Shown here one piece after another: positions 8,496-18,174 of a stretch of DNA of 64,000 bases; the stretch's first letter is position 1; the number at the start of each line of letters is the position of its first letter. The notes under the pieces were generated by a model. The model saw nothing but the letters and a program-made list of their open reading frames with translations, did no database searches and was not told where the DNA came from. Source of the DNA: Bacillus rubiinfantis (GTDB lineage Bacteria > Bacillota > Bacilli > Bacillales > Cytobacillaceae); contig CCFE01000024.1 of assembly GCA_000752035.1 (NCBI GenBank), positions 525,639 to 589,638 on the forward strand. Direction: 5' to 3'. The position numbers were made by a program, and so were the translations under genes.

Positions 8496-10223
8496 TTATC
8501 CCAATTTTTTCTCAACTAACGTCATGAATTCCTTTTCAATGGTTTGTAATTTCAATCTGCTTTTTTCCAGACTTACGTCATTTACTCCAAAGTAGAACTT
8601 TATTTTTGGTTCCGTTCCCGAAGGTCTTAAACAAATCCATGAGCCATCTTCAAAAATATACTTTAACACATTTGAGGATGGTAAGGTTATCTTTTCCTCG
8701 CCTCTAGCAGTCACGCGTGTACTGCTTAGATAATCCTCGGCGGCGATTGTTTTCACTAAACCTAGCTTTGCTAATGGGGCACTGCGGAAAGCGGCCATGA
8801 TATGTTGAATTTTCTCTGCACCCTCTTTTCCTTTGAATGTTAAGGAACGAAGACCTTCGAGATAGTAACCGTACTTATCAAAAACCTGCAGCAAGCCTTC
8901 ATATAAGGACATACCCTGTTTTTTGTAATGGGCACATACTTCAGCAGCCAGAAGAGCAGCCTGGACTGCATCTTTATCACGAGCAAAGTCTCGAATTAAA
9001 TAACCAAAAGATTCTTCATAACCAAATAAAAATGAGTGCTCACCATTTGCTTCATATTGCTTAATTTTTTCTGCAATGAATTTAAAGCCTGTTAGAACAT
9101 CTACCGTTTCTATTCGGTAAGCAGAGGCAATCTTTCTCCCCAATTCAGAAGTTACAATTGTTTTTAAGATGACACCATTTTGCGGTAAGACCCCTTTTTC
9201 CTGTTTCTGTGAGAGCAAATAATCCAACAACAATGCACCTGTCTGATTACCAGTTAACACTTGATACTCTCCTTCAGCATTTTTCACCGCAATACCTAGC
9301 CTATCTGCGTCAGGGTCAGTGGCAATTAATATATCTGCATCTGTCTGTTTACCATCACGAATGGCTAATTCAAACGCAGCATGTTCCTCTGGATTTGGGC
9401 TTTTTACTGTAGAAAAATTGGCGTCTGGCAATTCTTGTTCCTTCACTACCATTACATTCTGATAGCCTAAAGCAGCAAGACCTGCCCGGACAAGTTTGTT
9501 ACCAGTCCCATGCAGCGGGGTATACACTATTTTGATGCCGGATGCTGCAGCCAAATCTGGATTTTCTGAGATTGTTTTACATTTTTCAATATAAGCTTGA
9601 TCAATTTCACTGCCAATTGTTTTTATTAACCCTAATGACCGTAAGTGTTCTTCGCTTTCCACTTCCAGTAACAACTCATTTTTGATTTCATTTACCTTTT
9701 GAATTAATTCAGTTGCTTCTTTCGGAGGTAATTGTCCGCCGTCTGCTCCATATACTTTATAACCATTGTATTCCGGAGGATTATGACTGGCAGTGATAAC
9801 AATTCCAGAAAATGCCTGTAAATATCTTAGGGCAAATGATAATTCTGGTGTCGGTCTTAGTTCATCAAATACATATGTTTGAATCCCTTTTGATGCTAAT
9901 GTCTTTGCCGCTTCTATTGCAAATTCTGGTGATTTATGACGAGAATCAAAGGCAATGACAACTCCCCGTTTCTTTGCCTCTTCGCCAAATTGCTCTATAA
10001 ATGCTGCAAGACCGCTTGAAGCCTTACGAACGGTGTAAATATTCATCCGGTTTGTCCCTGCACCAATTTCGCCACGCATCCCACCGGTACCAAATTCCAA
10101 ATTCTTGTAAAAAACTTCTTCCAGCTGCTTTTCATCATTTTCCCATTGCTGTAATTGTTGTTTTAGTTCTATATCTAATTTGTCAAATTCTAGCCAGTTC
10201 TTGGCTGCAGTTTTCCAATCCAT
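8496..10223 (-). CDS. pgcA: alpha-phosphoglucomutase / phosphomannomutase
   Basis: This 575-residue enzyme interconverts glucose-1-phosphate and glucose-6-phosphate, feeding glycolipid and wall teichoic acid synthesis in Bacillus. The phosphoserine loop is GIVITASHNPPEYNG, the metal-binding loop is DPDADRLG, the sugar-binding loop is GYEESFGY, and the C-terminal phosphate-binding loop is RPSGTEPK. I place the start at the ATG at 10223 (MDWKTAAKNW): GGAGGG precedes it by about ten bases, and the length then matches the B. subtilis enzyme. Alternative in-frame starts reach back to 10319 without a binding site. B. subtilis also places pgcA near yhcT and yhcU. Confidence 0.93.
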   Translation of the reverse strand: MDWKTAAKNWLEFDKLDIELKQQLQQWENDEKQLEEVFYKNLEFGTGGMRGEIGAGTNRMNIYTVRKASSGLAAFIEQFGEEAKKRGVVIAFDSRHKSPEFAIEAAKTLASKGIQTYVFDELRPTPELSFALRYLQAFSGIVITASHNPPEYNGYKVYGADGGQLPPKEATELIQKVNEIKNELLLEVESEEHLRSLGLIKTIGSEIDQAYIEKCKTISENPDLAAASGIKIVYTPLHGTGNKLVRAGLAALGYQNVMVVKEQELPDANFSTVKSPNPEEHAAFELAIRDGKQTDADILIATDPDADRLGIAVKNAEGEYQVLTGNQTGALLLDYLLSQKQEKGVLPQNGVILKTIVTSELGRKIASAYRIETVDVLTGFKFIAEKIKQYEANGEHSFLFGYEESFGYLIRDFARDKDAVQAALLAAEVCAHYKKQGMSLYEGLLQVFDKYGYYLEGLRSLTFKGKEGAEKIQHIMAAFRSAPLAKLGLVKTIAAEDYLSSTRVTARGEEKITLPSSNVLKYIFEDGSWICLRPSGTEPKIKFYFGVNDVSLEKSRLKLQTIEKEFMTLVEKKLG

Positions 10224-10356
10224 CGTTAACATTCCCTCCAGTTTCTTCAAGCCAATCGCCTTATTTTTTGTATGGGCTTGCAAAATCTTGTTGCTTTCTG
10301 CATGATAGGAATAAACCAATTCTTTTATATATTACCAAAAAAAATAATAAAAAAAA

Positions 10357-10382
10357 GAAAAAGCCGAAAATCCGGCTTTTTC
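10357..10382 (-). terminator. terminator of the yhcU-like gene
   Basis: The stem AAAAGCCG / CGGCTTTT abuts the stop codon of the minus-strand gene and is followed on that strand by a long T-rich tract. Confidence 0.8.
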
Positions 10383-10780
10383 TAGACAAGCAATTCGTTA
10401 TCTGCTTTAGTATAAATACTAAGCATCATCTGTTTTAGATTTTTTGCGGTTTCAAATTGTTCGAATTCAAATGGAAAAAACATACCATAATGATTGAGCG
10501 TGGCTGCATTTCGATTAAAAATCTCTTCATACTGGTCATTTATGTTTGAAGACTCCAGAATAGAAATAACCGCCTGGATGCTAGCCATTACCTGAAAGGC
10601 ATCCTTTAATGTGCCAATCTCATCAAATTGCTTTTTGGACGTATCCAGTACTTTTAATTGTTCAAATTGTAAGATTTCATCATCGGTAAAATACAAAGGA
10701 AAAATACCGGTATAAAGATAATTGACGAGATCACAAATTTCTTGCTCTTGACTGGGAGTCGAGGCAATAACAACTTTCAC
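10382..10780 (-). CDS. YhcU-like protein (DUF5365)
   Basis: This is a 132-residue acidic protein without membrane segments or known motifs. It resembles Bacillus YhcU (DUF5365). The pseudouridine synthase beside it (divergent) is the yhcT counterpart, and yhcT-yhcU are neighbours in B. subtilis, which supports the call. The start is a GTG preceded by AAGGGTGGG. It ends in a terminator immediately after the stop codon. The function is unknown. The assignment rests on overall resemblance plus synteny, not on a diagnostic motif. Confidence 0.65.
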   Translation of the reverse strand: MKVVIASTPSQEQEICDLVNYLYTGIFPLYFTDDEILQFEQLKVLDTSKKQFDEIGTLKDAFQVMASIQAVISILESSNINDQYEEIFNRNAATLNHYGMFFPFEFEQFETAKNLKQMMLSIYTKADNELLV

Positions 10781-10902
10781 TTATAACCCACCCTTGCCAT
10801 CGCTATTTTCTTACACAGCAGTATATATAAGTAAGAATATCATAACTTGTTAATCTGCGACTGTGGTAATTAGTGGTATATATCGGTTTAAAGGAGAAAT
10901 CA

Positions 10903-11826
10903 ATGAGAAAAACAAAACGTATGGGTGAATGGTTTCAGATTATCATTCCGCCAACATGGAAGGGAAAAACAGTATTTGAACTTTTCCGGATTGAATGGGA
11001 AGTCCCCAGAAAGCTTATACATAATTATAGAATTACAAACAAGGTGTTGATAAACGGGATAGAGTGTGACTGGAATGCTCCGCTAAACGACGGAGATAAA
11101 CTGCTTATTAAGCTATTTGCAGAAGAAGAAAGCAAAATTCAGCCATATTTTTATGAGTTAGATATTCTTTTTGAAGATGATCATCTATTAGTGGTGAATA
11201 AACCGCCGTTTATGAAAACACATCCGAATGATTCAAAAAAAGAGCAAGAAACGCTACTAAATGCTGTTGCTTATCATATGCTGGAAACAGGACAAATGAG
11301 AAATATTCATCAAATTCATCGTTTAGACCGTGATACAACAGGTGCAATACTATTTGCCAAACATGACTTGGCTTCAGCCATTTTAGCAGTCATGCTCGAT
11401 AAACGGAAGATTAAAAGAACCTATTTAGCCCTTACTCATGGAATATTTCCCAAAAAGAAAGGAACGATTAATCAACCGATTGGACGTGATCGTCATCACC
11501 CGACTAAACGGAGAGTATCACAATCCGGGAAGCACGCAGTTACTCATTATCAAGTCATAAAAGAGGATAAACAGCGAAATCTCTCCTATATAAAGTGTTC
11601 TTTAGAGACTGGAAGAACCCATCAAATACGTGTTCATCTCAGCTCCATAGGTCACCCATTAGTTGGCGACACGCTTTATGGTGGAAAACCTGATGCAAAC
11701 AGACAAGCTCTCCATGCGGTAAAGCTGGAATTACCTCACCCATTTACCGGTGAATCAGTTATCTGTTTAGCCCCCTTTAAAGACAACCCGACAATTTTTC
11801 AATCTCTAGATATACATTCATTGTAA
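10903..11826 (+). CDS. RluA-family pseudouridine synthase (YhcT)
   Basis: This 307-residue enzyme isomerises a uridine in RNA (target not defined) to pseudouridine. The catalytic motif HRLDRDTTG, with the essential Asp, is near residue 140. Downstream family motifs are GRTHQIRVHLSSIGHPLVGDTLYG. The N-terminal third is an S4-like RNA-binding region (VLINGIECDWNAPLNDGD). The ATG at 10903 follows AAAGGAG; an in-frame ATG 30 bases upstream has no such site. It is divergent from the yhcU-like gene and is closed by a GCCTCCC/GGGAGGC hairpin. Confidence 0.9.
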   Translation: MRKTKRMGEWFQIIIPPTWKGKTVFELFRIEWEVPRKLIHNYRITNKVLINGIECDWNAPLNDGDKLLIKLFAEEESKIQPYFYELDILFEDDHLLVVNKPPFMKTHPNDSKKEQETLLNAVAYHMLETGQMRNIHQIHRLDRDTTGAILFAKHDLASAILAVMLDKRKIKRTYLALTHGIFPKKKGTINQPIGRDRHHPTKRRVSQSGKHAVTHYQVIKEDKQRNLSYIKCSLETGRTHQIRVHLSSIGHPLVGDTLYGGKPDANRQALHAVKLELPHPFTGESVICLAPFKDNPTIFQSLDIHSL

Positions 11827-11849
11827 AAGCCTCCCAAAATGGGAGGCTC
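11827..11849. terminator. bidirectional terminator
   Basis: The stem AAGCCTCCC / GGGAGGCT with a five-base loop lies between convergent genes. Confidence 0.75.
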
Positions 11850-11862
11850 ACTACTATATCGA

Positions 11863-12117
11863 TTAACTTGCTTTTCTAAAAGCTCTCATTACAAAACTTA
11901 GGAGAAGCACTAACACTGCGGAACCTATAATGGCTGGGATAATTGCAAAATCAGCGACATGCGGTCCCCAGTTTCCTAAAATGGCTGTTCCAAGCCAGGC
12001 ACCGATAAATCCAGCAATGATATTACCAATAATGCCACCAGGAATATTTCTGCCTACAATAAGACCAGCTAGCCAACCAATTACTCCTCCTACGATTAAA
12101 GACCAAATAAAGCCCAT
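11863..12117 (-). CDS. GlsB/YeaQ/YmgE family small membrane protein
   Basis: This 84-residue protein consists of three hydrophobic segments rich in Gly. Its repeats IVGGVIGWLAGLIVGR and GIIGNIIAGFIGAWLGTAILG are typical of the transglycosylase-associated (GlsB/YeaQ/YmgE) family. Members are stress-linked membrane proteins of unclear function; the transglycosylase label is historical. The ATG at 12117 is chosen because GGAG lies eight bases upstream; a GTG three codons earlier overlaps the site. It is monocistronic. Confidence 0.88.
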   Translation of the reverse strand: MGFIWSLIVGGVIGWLAGLIVGRNIPGGIIGNIIAGFIGAWLGTAILGNWGPHVADFAIIPAIIGSAVLVLLLSFVMRAFRKAS

Positions 12118-12431
12118 CAAATGCACTCCTTTATTAGGTTTTACTGATTAAGCTTCTATTCAACTTAGACCATTAAAAGTATTTCCTCCGGCCTATACCG
12201 TTTACCTTACCCACTTTTACTCATTCCTACTCACGAAAAATCTTATTTCTTTTACATAAATTTAAGTAAGATAGCAAATCGTAAAATTACGGCAGATAAT
12301 TACCTTTTTTTGAAAATTCTAATGTTAAGTTTTTGTAAACTTCGGTTAAAATGGTTTCATTTTTCGACAAAAACCCGTTAAAATAAGTAAGTTGGTACGG
12401 AGCAATTAGTGAAAAAATGGAGGTACATATC
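12118..12431. other. intergenic region between divergent membrane-protein and phosphate genes
   Basis: This 314-base gap holds the ribosome binding site of the minus-strand gene and the promoter region of the DUF47-Pit pair. TTTACA (12251) and TTTAAG (12261), four bases apart, vaguely recall PhoP half-sites, but the resemblance is weak. No further gene or structured RNA is visible. Confidence 0.5.
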
Positions 12432-13049
12432 ATGGCTTTTAAAAAACAAGATAAATTTTCAGTCTTGCTTAATAAAATATCAGTTAACTTAAAGGAAAGT
12501 TCGAATTTCTTTACAGAGTACAAACTAAAAAATGTTAGTGATTTAAAAATCTTTTCTGAAAAAATGAAGGAGTATGAATCAAAAGGTGATAGCTTTGTTC
12601 ATGAAATTATTAAAGAACTAAATGATGCCTTTATTACACCAATTGAACGGGAAGATATTCTTCAGCTTGCAATGTGCATGGATGATGTTCTTGACGGGTT
12701 AGAAGCGACAGCTGCCTTGTTCGAAATGTATTCCATTACACAAGCTGACGACTATATGATGCAATTCGTTAATGCCATCGAGCACAGCGTTGTCGAAATC
12801 GAAAAAGCCGTAGAATTAATGGCTAATAAGAAACTACAGCAAATTAGAGAACATGCCATAAAAATTAAAGACTATGAGTCTCAGTGTGATAATATTCTAA
12901 GACAATCGATTAAAAATCTGTTTATTGTCGAAAAGGACCCAATTCGAATCATCCAATACAAGGAAATATATGAAAACCTCGAGGATATTGCTGATAGTTG
13001 TCAAACAGTAGCTAATACACTTGAAACCATCATCATGAAAAATGCATAA
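12432..13049 (+). CDS. DUF47 family PhoU-like protein (YkaA)
   Basis: This 205-residue all-helical DUF47 protein is related to PhoU. Such proteins are encoded next to Pit phosphate transporters and are thought to modulate them. Conserved features include KMKEYESKGDSFVHEI, the metal-binding-like ITPIEREDILQLAMCMDDVLD and ENLEDIADSCQTVANTLE. The length matches YkaA of B. subtilis. GGAGG lies eight bases before the ATG at 12432. The pit gene starts 11 bases after its stop codon, so the two form an operon. Confidence 0.92.
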   Translation: MAFKKQDKFSVLLNKISVNLKESSNFFTEYKLKNVSDLKIFSEKMKEYESKGDSFVHEIIKELNDAFITPIEREDILQLAMCMDDVLDGLEATAALFEMYSITQADDYMMQFVNAIEHSVVEIEKAVELMANKKLQQIREHAIKIKDYESQCDNILRQSIKNLFIVEKDPIRIIQYKEIYENLEDIADSCQTVANTLETIIMKNA

Positions 13050-13060
13050 GGAGCAATATT

Positions 13061-14062
13061 ATGGATGTTGTAATGATTTTGACAATCTTAATTGTAATTG
13101 GCGCTCTGGCATTTGACTTTATAAATGGATTCCATGATACAGCAAATGCAATTGCCACCTCTGTTTCAACGAAAGCATTAAAACCGCGGCAAGCCATTTT
13201 GTTGGCAGCCACAATGAACTTTATTGGAGCTTTGACATTTACCGGAGTGGCAAAAACAATTTCAAAAGATATTGTTGACCCATTTCATCTGCAACATGGG
13301 TCTATCGTTATTCTTGCCGCATTACTCTCGGCAATTGCTTGGAATTTAGTTACTTGGTACTTCGGAATTCCCAGTAGTTCTTCACACGCTTTGATTGGTT
13401 CTATTGCGGGGGCTGCGATTGCCGCTGAGGGACTAAATGTTCTGAATTACAGCGGATTTATCAAGATTATTGAGGCACTTATTCTTTCACCTATTTTAGC
13501 TTTTACAGTAGGCTATATCATCTACAGTATTTTCAAAGTGGTGTTTAAAAATCATAATCTAACGAAGACTAATCGCAACTTTCGCTATTTTCAAATTGCG
13601 ACAGCAGCGATTCAATCTTACTCACATGGTACAAATGATGCGCAGAAATCAATGGGGATTATTACAATGGCCCTTATTGCCAATAATTTTCTGCCTCATA
13701 ATGCGGATGTTCCATTTTGGGTTCAATTGTCATGTGCCACAGCAATGGGACTTGGAACATCAATAGGCGGTTGGAAAATAATTAAGACCGTCGGTGGTAA
13801 AATTATGAAAATCCGTCCAATTAATGGGGTTGCGGCAGATTTAACAGGTGCCGCAATTATCTTTGGCGCAACTTTTATTCATTTACCTGTAAGTACAACA
13901 CATGTTATTTCTTCAGGTATTCTCGGTGTAGGGGCTTCGCATCGGCTTAAAGGCGTCAAATGGGCTACCGCTCAGCGGATGATCATTACTTGGGTGATTA
14001 CTTTACCGATTACAGCATTAATTGCAGCAATCATATACTTTCTGTTACATTTTATTTTTTAA
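13061..14062 (+). CDS. pit: Pit-family inorganic phosphate transporter
   Basis: This 333-residue low-affinity phosphate symporter has about ten membrane segments. The two Pit signatures are present: DFINGFHDTANAIATSVSTKAL near the N terminus, and SYSHGTNDAQKSMGII in the second half, followed by PVSTTHVISSGILGVG. Family members move metal-phosphate with protons. It is translated with the DUF47 gene (AAGGAGC before the ATG) and is followed by a strong terminator. It corresponds to YkaB of B. subtilis, where the DUF47 gene is also adjacent. Confidence 0.93.
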   Translation: MDVVMILTILIVIGALAFDFINGFHDTANAIATSVSTKALKPRQAILLAATMNFIGALTFTGVAKTISKDIVDPFHLQHGSIVILAALLSAIAWNLVTWYFGIPSSSSHALIGSIAGAAIAAEGLNVLNYSGFIKIIEALILSPILAFTVGYIIYSIFKVVFKNHNLTKTNRNFRYFQIATAAIQSYSHGTNDAQKSMGIITMALIANNFLPHNADVPFWVQLSCATAMGLGTSIGGWKIIKTVGGKIMKIRPINGVAADLTGAAIIFGATFIHLPVSTTHVISSGILGVGASHRLKGVKWATAQRMIITWVITLPITALIAAIIYFLLHFIF

Positions 14063-14066
14063 CAAA

Positions 14067-14099
14067 CAAAACCAGGGATGGTAGTAATCCCTGGTTTTG
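14067..14099. terminator. bidirectional terminator
   Basis: The stem AAAACCAGGGAT / ATCCCTGGTTTT is followed by a T-rich tail and separates the convergent pit and deoC genes. Confidence 0.9.
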
Positions 14100-14107
14100 T
14101 TTTAGTT

Positions 14108-14782
14108 TTAATAATCGCTTTTGGCCACTTCACCTTTACAGATGGCCACTCCTGAGCTGGCACCAACTCTAGTTGCGCCTGCTTCAATCATTGCTAAGGC
14201 ATCTTCGCGGCTGCGGACACCACCGGAAGCTTTAACTCCGATAGTTGGACCAACAGTTTTGCGCATTAAGGCGATATCTTCGACGGTTGCTCCACCAGTG
14301 GAAAATCCTGTCGAGGTCTTCACATAATCTGCGCCTGCTTTTACAGACAGCTCACAGGCTTTAACTTTTTCTTCATCGGTTAGCAAACATGTTTCAATAA
14401 TGACCTTCACTAATGCTTTCCCCTGCGCCGCTTCGACAACAGCCCGGATATCTTGTTCAACCTCATCATACTGTTTACCTTTTAAGGCACCAATATTTAT
14501 GACCATATCAACCTCTTGTGCCCCATTTTCAATTGCATTTCTTGTTTCACATGCTTTGGACTCAGGTGTAGTTGCTCCGAGTGGAAAACCAATCACGGTA
14601 CAAACCTTTACCTTGGGAGTATCTTTAAGCAGTTCAGCAGCTGTGCGAACCCATGTTGGGTTAATGCACACCGATGCAAACGAATATTGTTTTGCTTCAC
14701 TAACTAATTTTTCCACCTGTTCTCTGGTTGCATCTGCTTTTAACAAAGTATGGTCAATCATCCCAGCAATATTTTGCGTCAT
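14108..14782 (-). CDS. deoC: deoxyribose-phosphate aldolase
   Basis: This 224-residue class I aldolase cleaves 2-deoxyribose-5-phosphate to glyceraldehyde-3-phosphate and acetaldehyde in deoxynucleoside catabolism. The Schiff-base lysine lies in VKTSTGFSTGGAT, and KASGGVRSREDALAMIEAGATRVGASSG is the phosphate-binding end. DHTLLKADAT opens the barrel. The ATG at 14782 has GGAGG eight bases upstream; the longer frame start at 14815 has no site. In B. subtilis deoC is in an operon with nupC and pdp, but here it stands alone. Confidence 0.95.
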   Translation of the reverse strand: MTQNIAGMIDHTLLKADATREQVEKLVSEAKQYSFASVCINPTWVRTAAELLKDTPKVKVCTVIGFPLGATTPESKACETRNAIENGAQEVDMVINIGALKGKQYDEVEQDIRAVVEAAQGKALVKVIIETCLLTDEEKVKACELSVKAGADYVKTSTGFSTGGATVEDIALMRKTVGPTIGVKASGGVRSREDALAMIEAGATRVGASSGVAICKGEVAKSDY

Positions 14783-14930
14783 GTATATGACCTCCAATCT
14801 AATTACTTCACACACAGTAAACTATAGCAAACATTCACAATCGATTCCAATACTATTTTAGCAAAATATTTGCTTGTGACAGGTGTATTTAGATGAGAAC
14901 CGCTAGCTCATATATAAAGTTGCGAGTTAA

Positions 14931-15272
14931 TTATATATTTTTCGCGTATTGTTCATTTGGAATCTTGCTTAAAACAACATACAAACTAACAGGTTCACTA
15001 CCGTTATTTTTGAAGGACATTTCCTCTTCACTGTCAACATGAATCAAATCCTTTTCGCTTACCCTTGTTTCATTTCCATCAATGATAATCGTCCCACTGC
15101 CTGCAATCACATAAAGATACACTTCTGTACCTGGATGCTTATGTGTTGGCAGTGCCTGCCCTGGCAAAAAATTTAACACAAATGCGGTTGTTTCACCCTT
15201 CTTATAAATAATTCTTTTTGTAAATTTATCTTCACTATATTCCATGAAAGCTCTCACAGAGTTTTTTTCCAT
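14931..15272 (-). CDS. small cupin-domain protein
   Basis: This 113-residue single-domain cupin has the first cupin motif LPTHKHPGTEVYLYVIAGSG (histidines and glutamate suited to bind a metal) and the second motif region DLIHVDSEEEMSFKNNGSEP. The C terminus is a beta-rich tail. The substrate cannot be told from sequence. The ATG at 15272 is preferred because AAAGGAG lies nine bases before it; an ATG at 15338 would add 22 residues but has no binding site. It is monocistronic. Confidence 0.75.
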   Translation of the reverse strand: MEKNSVRAFMEYSEDKFTKRIIYKKGETTAFVLNFLPGQALPTHKHPGTEVYLYVIAGSGTIIIDGNETRVSEKDLIHVDSEEEMSFKNNGSEPVSLYVVLSKIPNEQYAKNI

Positions 15273-15398
15273 TTGCAACTTCTCCTTTAAGAATGTTTTC
15301 ATTTTTAATGAACTTAGTATCATTTGGTGATTGGCCATACACTCTTACTATTTCACATTTTTTTAATAATATCGCTGGGAATAGTATCTGTATAATAA

Positions 15399-15422
15399 AA
15401 AGAAGCTCCGGAGAACTTCTTT
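15399..15422 (-). terminator. terminator of the 106-residue protein gene
   Basis: The stem AAAGAAG / CTTCTTT, with CTCCGGAG inside it, overlaps the stop codon of the minus-strand gene and is followed by TTTTATTAT. Confidence 0.65.
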
Positions 15423-15741
15423 AACTCATAAAGGTGAGGATAATATTTTGTGGAATTTCTGCCTCTTGATCAGTTTTACTCTTTAGCCGCTCGCATGAAG
15501 GCATTTCATAGGAAAATTCTTTGATGTTTGGCGGGATGATTCCTTGCTGCTGAAGCCTTTGAAATACTTTTTCCATCGCCTCATCTGTCGAAATTTGTTC
15601 GTTTGAATCATTCAACTGTAGACTTTCCACACATGTTTCAATAATATTTCCTTCAATTTGTTCCTGGGCAAACACAAGTTTTGCTCCTACAATCGATTCT
15701 ACCTCTTGATTTTCCAACTCAATAATGGTTGTGATATTCAT
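15421..15741 (-). CDS. hypothetical protein, 106 residues
   Basis: I do not recognise this gene. It encodes a small acidic cytosolic-looking protein with no membrane segment, no cysteine pair of a known zinc motif, and a mixed beta/helix character. The start is well supported by GGGGAGG before the ATG, and a hairpin overlaps its end, so it looks like a genuine single-gene unit. A central helical stretch (DEAMEKVFQRLQQQGII) and a hydrophobic C terminus (NIILTFMS) are the only notable features. No neighbour suggests a role. Confidence 0.6.
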   Translation of the reverse strand: MNITTIIELENQEVESIVGAKLVFAQEQIEGNIIETCVESLQLNDSNEQISTDEAMEKVFQRLQQQGIIPPNIKEFSYEMPSCERLKSKTDQEAEIPQNIILTFMS

Positions 15742-15937
15742 TTCCTTTACCTCCCCTTTTCATACCTTAATTATAAATAATTTTCATCTTTAATTATGCT
15801 GAAACCGCTTTAATTCACCATTTAGTCAAAAATTTTTGACAGAATTCTGTCAATCCGGTTGTTTTCATGTTGTTGAATCAACTGCAACTAACCGTTAATA
15901 CTAACTTTATACTCTTTATTAATAGGTGGTTGTTTAG

Positions 15938-18076
15938 GTGAAAAAGATATTCACTATTTACAAAGATGATTTATTAAGTCTAACCAATAACTGGGCTGCA
16001 GCTGTGATCATTATGGCTTTACTATTCCTTCCTTCCCTGTATGCCTGGTTTAATATTAAAGCATCTTGGGACCCTTACGGAAATACAAGCAATATACCGA
16101 TTGCAATTGTTAATAAGGATAAGGGGGCTATGATAAAGGGCAAGCATATTTACATAGGCAAGGAAATTTTATCCTCTTTAAATAGAAACAAATCATTAGG
16201 CTGGAAATTTGTTACTACTTCTGAAGCAGCCAAGGGGGTAAAATCAGGGAAATATTTTGCAAGCATTACAATTCCCCAGGATTTTTCTCAGAAGATCACC
16301 ACAGTTTTAGATGATAATCCGCAAAAGCCAGAACTTATTTATTCTGTAAATGAAAAAATCAATGCAGTCGCTCCAAAAATCACTGGCAAGGGTGCCAGTG
16401 GACTAAAAGAAGAAATTAGCAAGAGTTTTGTAAAAACCGCTAGTGGAGTTATTTTCTCTGTATTTAATCGTTTGGGAATAGAATTAGAAAAAGGTTTGCC
16501 TGATATTGAAAAAATGAAGATAATGATTTTTTGGCTTAATAACCATCTAAACAAATTAGAAACAATTATTAATAAAGCCGATAGCGATTTAAATCAAGCA
16601 GAGCCCATTGTAACAAATCTTAATAGCAAGCTAAAGAAAGTGGAAACAACATTAAATCAAGCACGGGACCTTTCTCAAAACATGAATAAATTTTTTGAGC
16701 AAAACAAGGATACATTTAACACCCTAGTACCAACTGTAAGACAACACTTGCTATATATGCAACAGGGGGCAGCATCGATAGAACTGTTAACTGCTTCCTT
16801 ACTTGAAGACAATATTGACAATCCAGAAAAGAAAAACGCACTGGAAAACACTAATACCTATTTGAATTCATTAATTCATAGTGAAATATTATTGCAAAGC
16901 TTATTTAAAAACCTTGATCAATTACAAGATACTAATAACTTTATCATGGAACAAGCCAGCCTGAGTGAAATAAAGGAGCAATCTGAAAGGCTGTTACAAC
17001 AAATAAAAAAAATGCAAAGTCTTTCTTCTCCTTCACAGGAGGATATTAGCGATGCAAATAGCCTCGCAAAAAATGTAACATCAAATATTGGGAAGTTGCT
17101 CAGTAAATATGAAGGGGAACTAACTCCTAAATTGAAAAATATCACAGCTGCCGCCCAATATATCCCTATGAGTGCAGATAAATCAATTGCTCAGGCTCAG
17201 CAAAAGCTGCCACAAATTATTAACATCATGAATGATGCCGCAAATGGAATAAAAATTGGAAAGCGGGACTTGATATTCATCAAACAGCATTTTCCAGCCG
17301 TTAAAAAGAAGATTTCCACATTAGCTGGACAAATTCGAGACTTTGAAAAGTCTGAAGATATTCGTGAAATCATTGATTTATTACGAAATGATGCCAAAAA
17401 AGAAAGTGATTTCTTCGCTGAACCAGTCTTATTGCAAGAAAAACGATTATTTCCGATTCCTAACTATGGTTCAGCAATGTCACCCTTTTTTACTACTCTT
17501 TCTCTATGGGTGGGGGCAACTCTATTGATTTCACTTATCCCAGTTGAACTAACTAAATTGCCTAATAACTATCACCCAAACCACGTGTATATCGGCAGAT
17601 TAATGACGTTTATTTCCTTTGCACTATGCCAATCTATTATTGTTACTATAGGTGACATAACCGTATTAAAAACATATGTAGTCGAGAAAAGTTATTTTAT
17701 TATTTTCGGATTACTGATTAGCAGTTTTTTTATGTTAATTATTTTTACTCTGGTTTCAATTTTAGGAAATGTCGGCAAAGGATTATCGATTGTTTTACTT
17801 GTGCTGCAGATATCTGGTTCAGGAGGTACCTTCCCAATCCAGGTCATGCCTGAGTTTTTTCAAAAATTAAATCCTTACTTACCTTTCACTTATGCCATAA
17901 GTCTGATGAGAGAAGCGACGGCTGGAATTCTATGGAGTGTTGTCCGAAGGGATCTTGCTGTCATCCTTGCTATCATGATTATTACATTATTAATTGGGCT
18001 AATCTTAAAAGGACCAATTGAAAAGGTTAGCAGTAAAATCAGAAGGAAGGCAAAACAGAGCCGACTTATTCATTGA
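15938..18076 (+). CDS. YhgE/Pip domain membrane protein
   Basis: This 712-residue protein has the YhgE/Pip architecture. One N-terminal membrane segment (about residues 18-38) is followed by a long extracytoplasmic region with coiled-coil stretches (about residues 60-510). Five or six C-terminal membrane segments resemble ABC-2 permeases. The conserved N-terminal LLFLPSLYAWFNIKASWDPYG and NIPIAIVNKDKGA motifs are clear. Family members include a phage receptor of lactococci (Pip) and substrate-export subunits linked to type VII secretion. GTG start with AGGTGG nine bases upstream. There is no secretion gene nearby, so its role here is open. Confidence 0.88.
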   Translation: MKKIFTIYKDDLLSLTNNWAAAVIIMALLFLPSLYAWFNIKASWDPYGNTSNIPIAIVNKDKGAMIKGKHIYIGKEILSSLNRNKSLGWKFVTTSEAAKGVKSGKYFASITIPQDFSQKITTVLDDNPQKPELIYSVNEKINAVAPKITGKGASGLKEEISKSFVKTASGVIFSVFNRLGIELEKGLPDIEKMKIMIFWLNNHLNKLETIINKADSDLNQAEPIVTNLNSKLKKVETTLNQARDLSQNMNKFFEQNKDTFNTLVPTVRQHLLYMQQGAASIELLTASLLEDNIDNPEKKNALENTNTYLNSLIHSEILLQSLFKNLDQLQDTNNFIMEQASLSEIKEQSERLLQQIKKMQSLSSPSQEDISDANSLAKNVTSNIGKLLSKYEGELTPKLKNITAAAQYIPMSADKSIAQAQQKLPQIINIMNDAANGIKIGKRDLIFIKQHFPAVKKKISTLAGQIRDFEKSEDIREIIDLLRNDAKKESDFFAEPVLLQEKRLFPIPNYGSAMSPFFTTLSLWVGATLLISLIPVELTKLPNNYHPNHVYIGRLMTFISFALCQSIIVTIGDITVLKTYVVEKSYFIIFGLLISSFFMLIIFTLVSILGNVGKGLSIVLLVLQISGSGGTFPIQVMPEFFQKLNPYLPFTYAISLMREATAGILWSVVRRDLAVILAIMIITLLIGLILKGPIEKVSSKIRRKAKQSRLIH

Positions 18077-18126
18077 CGAAGGATTTTGTTGCCAATGAGC
18101 ATAAAAACGAAGTCATCTAAAAGCAG

Positions 18127-18159
18127 GTTGTCCGGCTATAAAAGTTGAAGCCGGACAAC
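18127..18159. terminator. bidirectional terminator
   Basis: A perfect 11-bp stem GTTGTCCGGCT / AGCCGGACAAC lies between convergent genes. Confidence 0.8.
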
Positions 18160-18174
18160 AAAAGACTATTATCT

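Noticed and set aside
12251..12266. Possible PhoP boxes before the DUF47-pit operon
   Set aside because: Only one pair of poor half-sites in AT-rich DNA; not enough to claim PhoP control.
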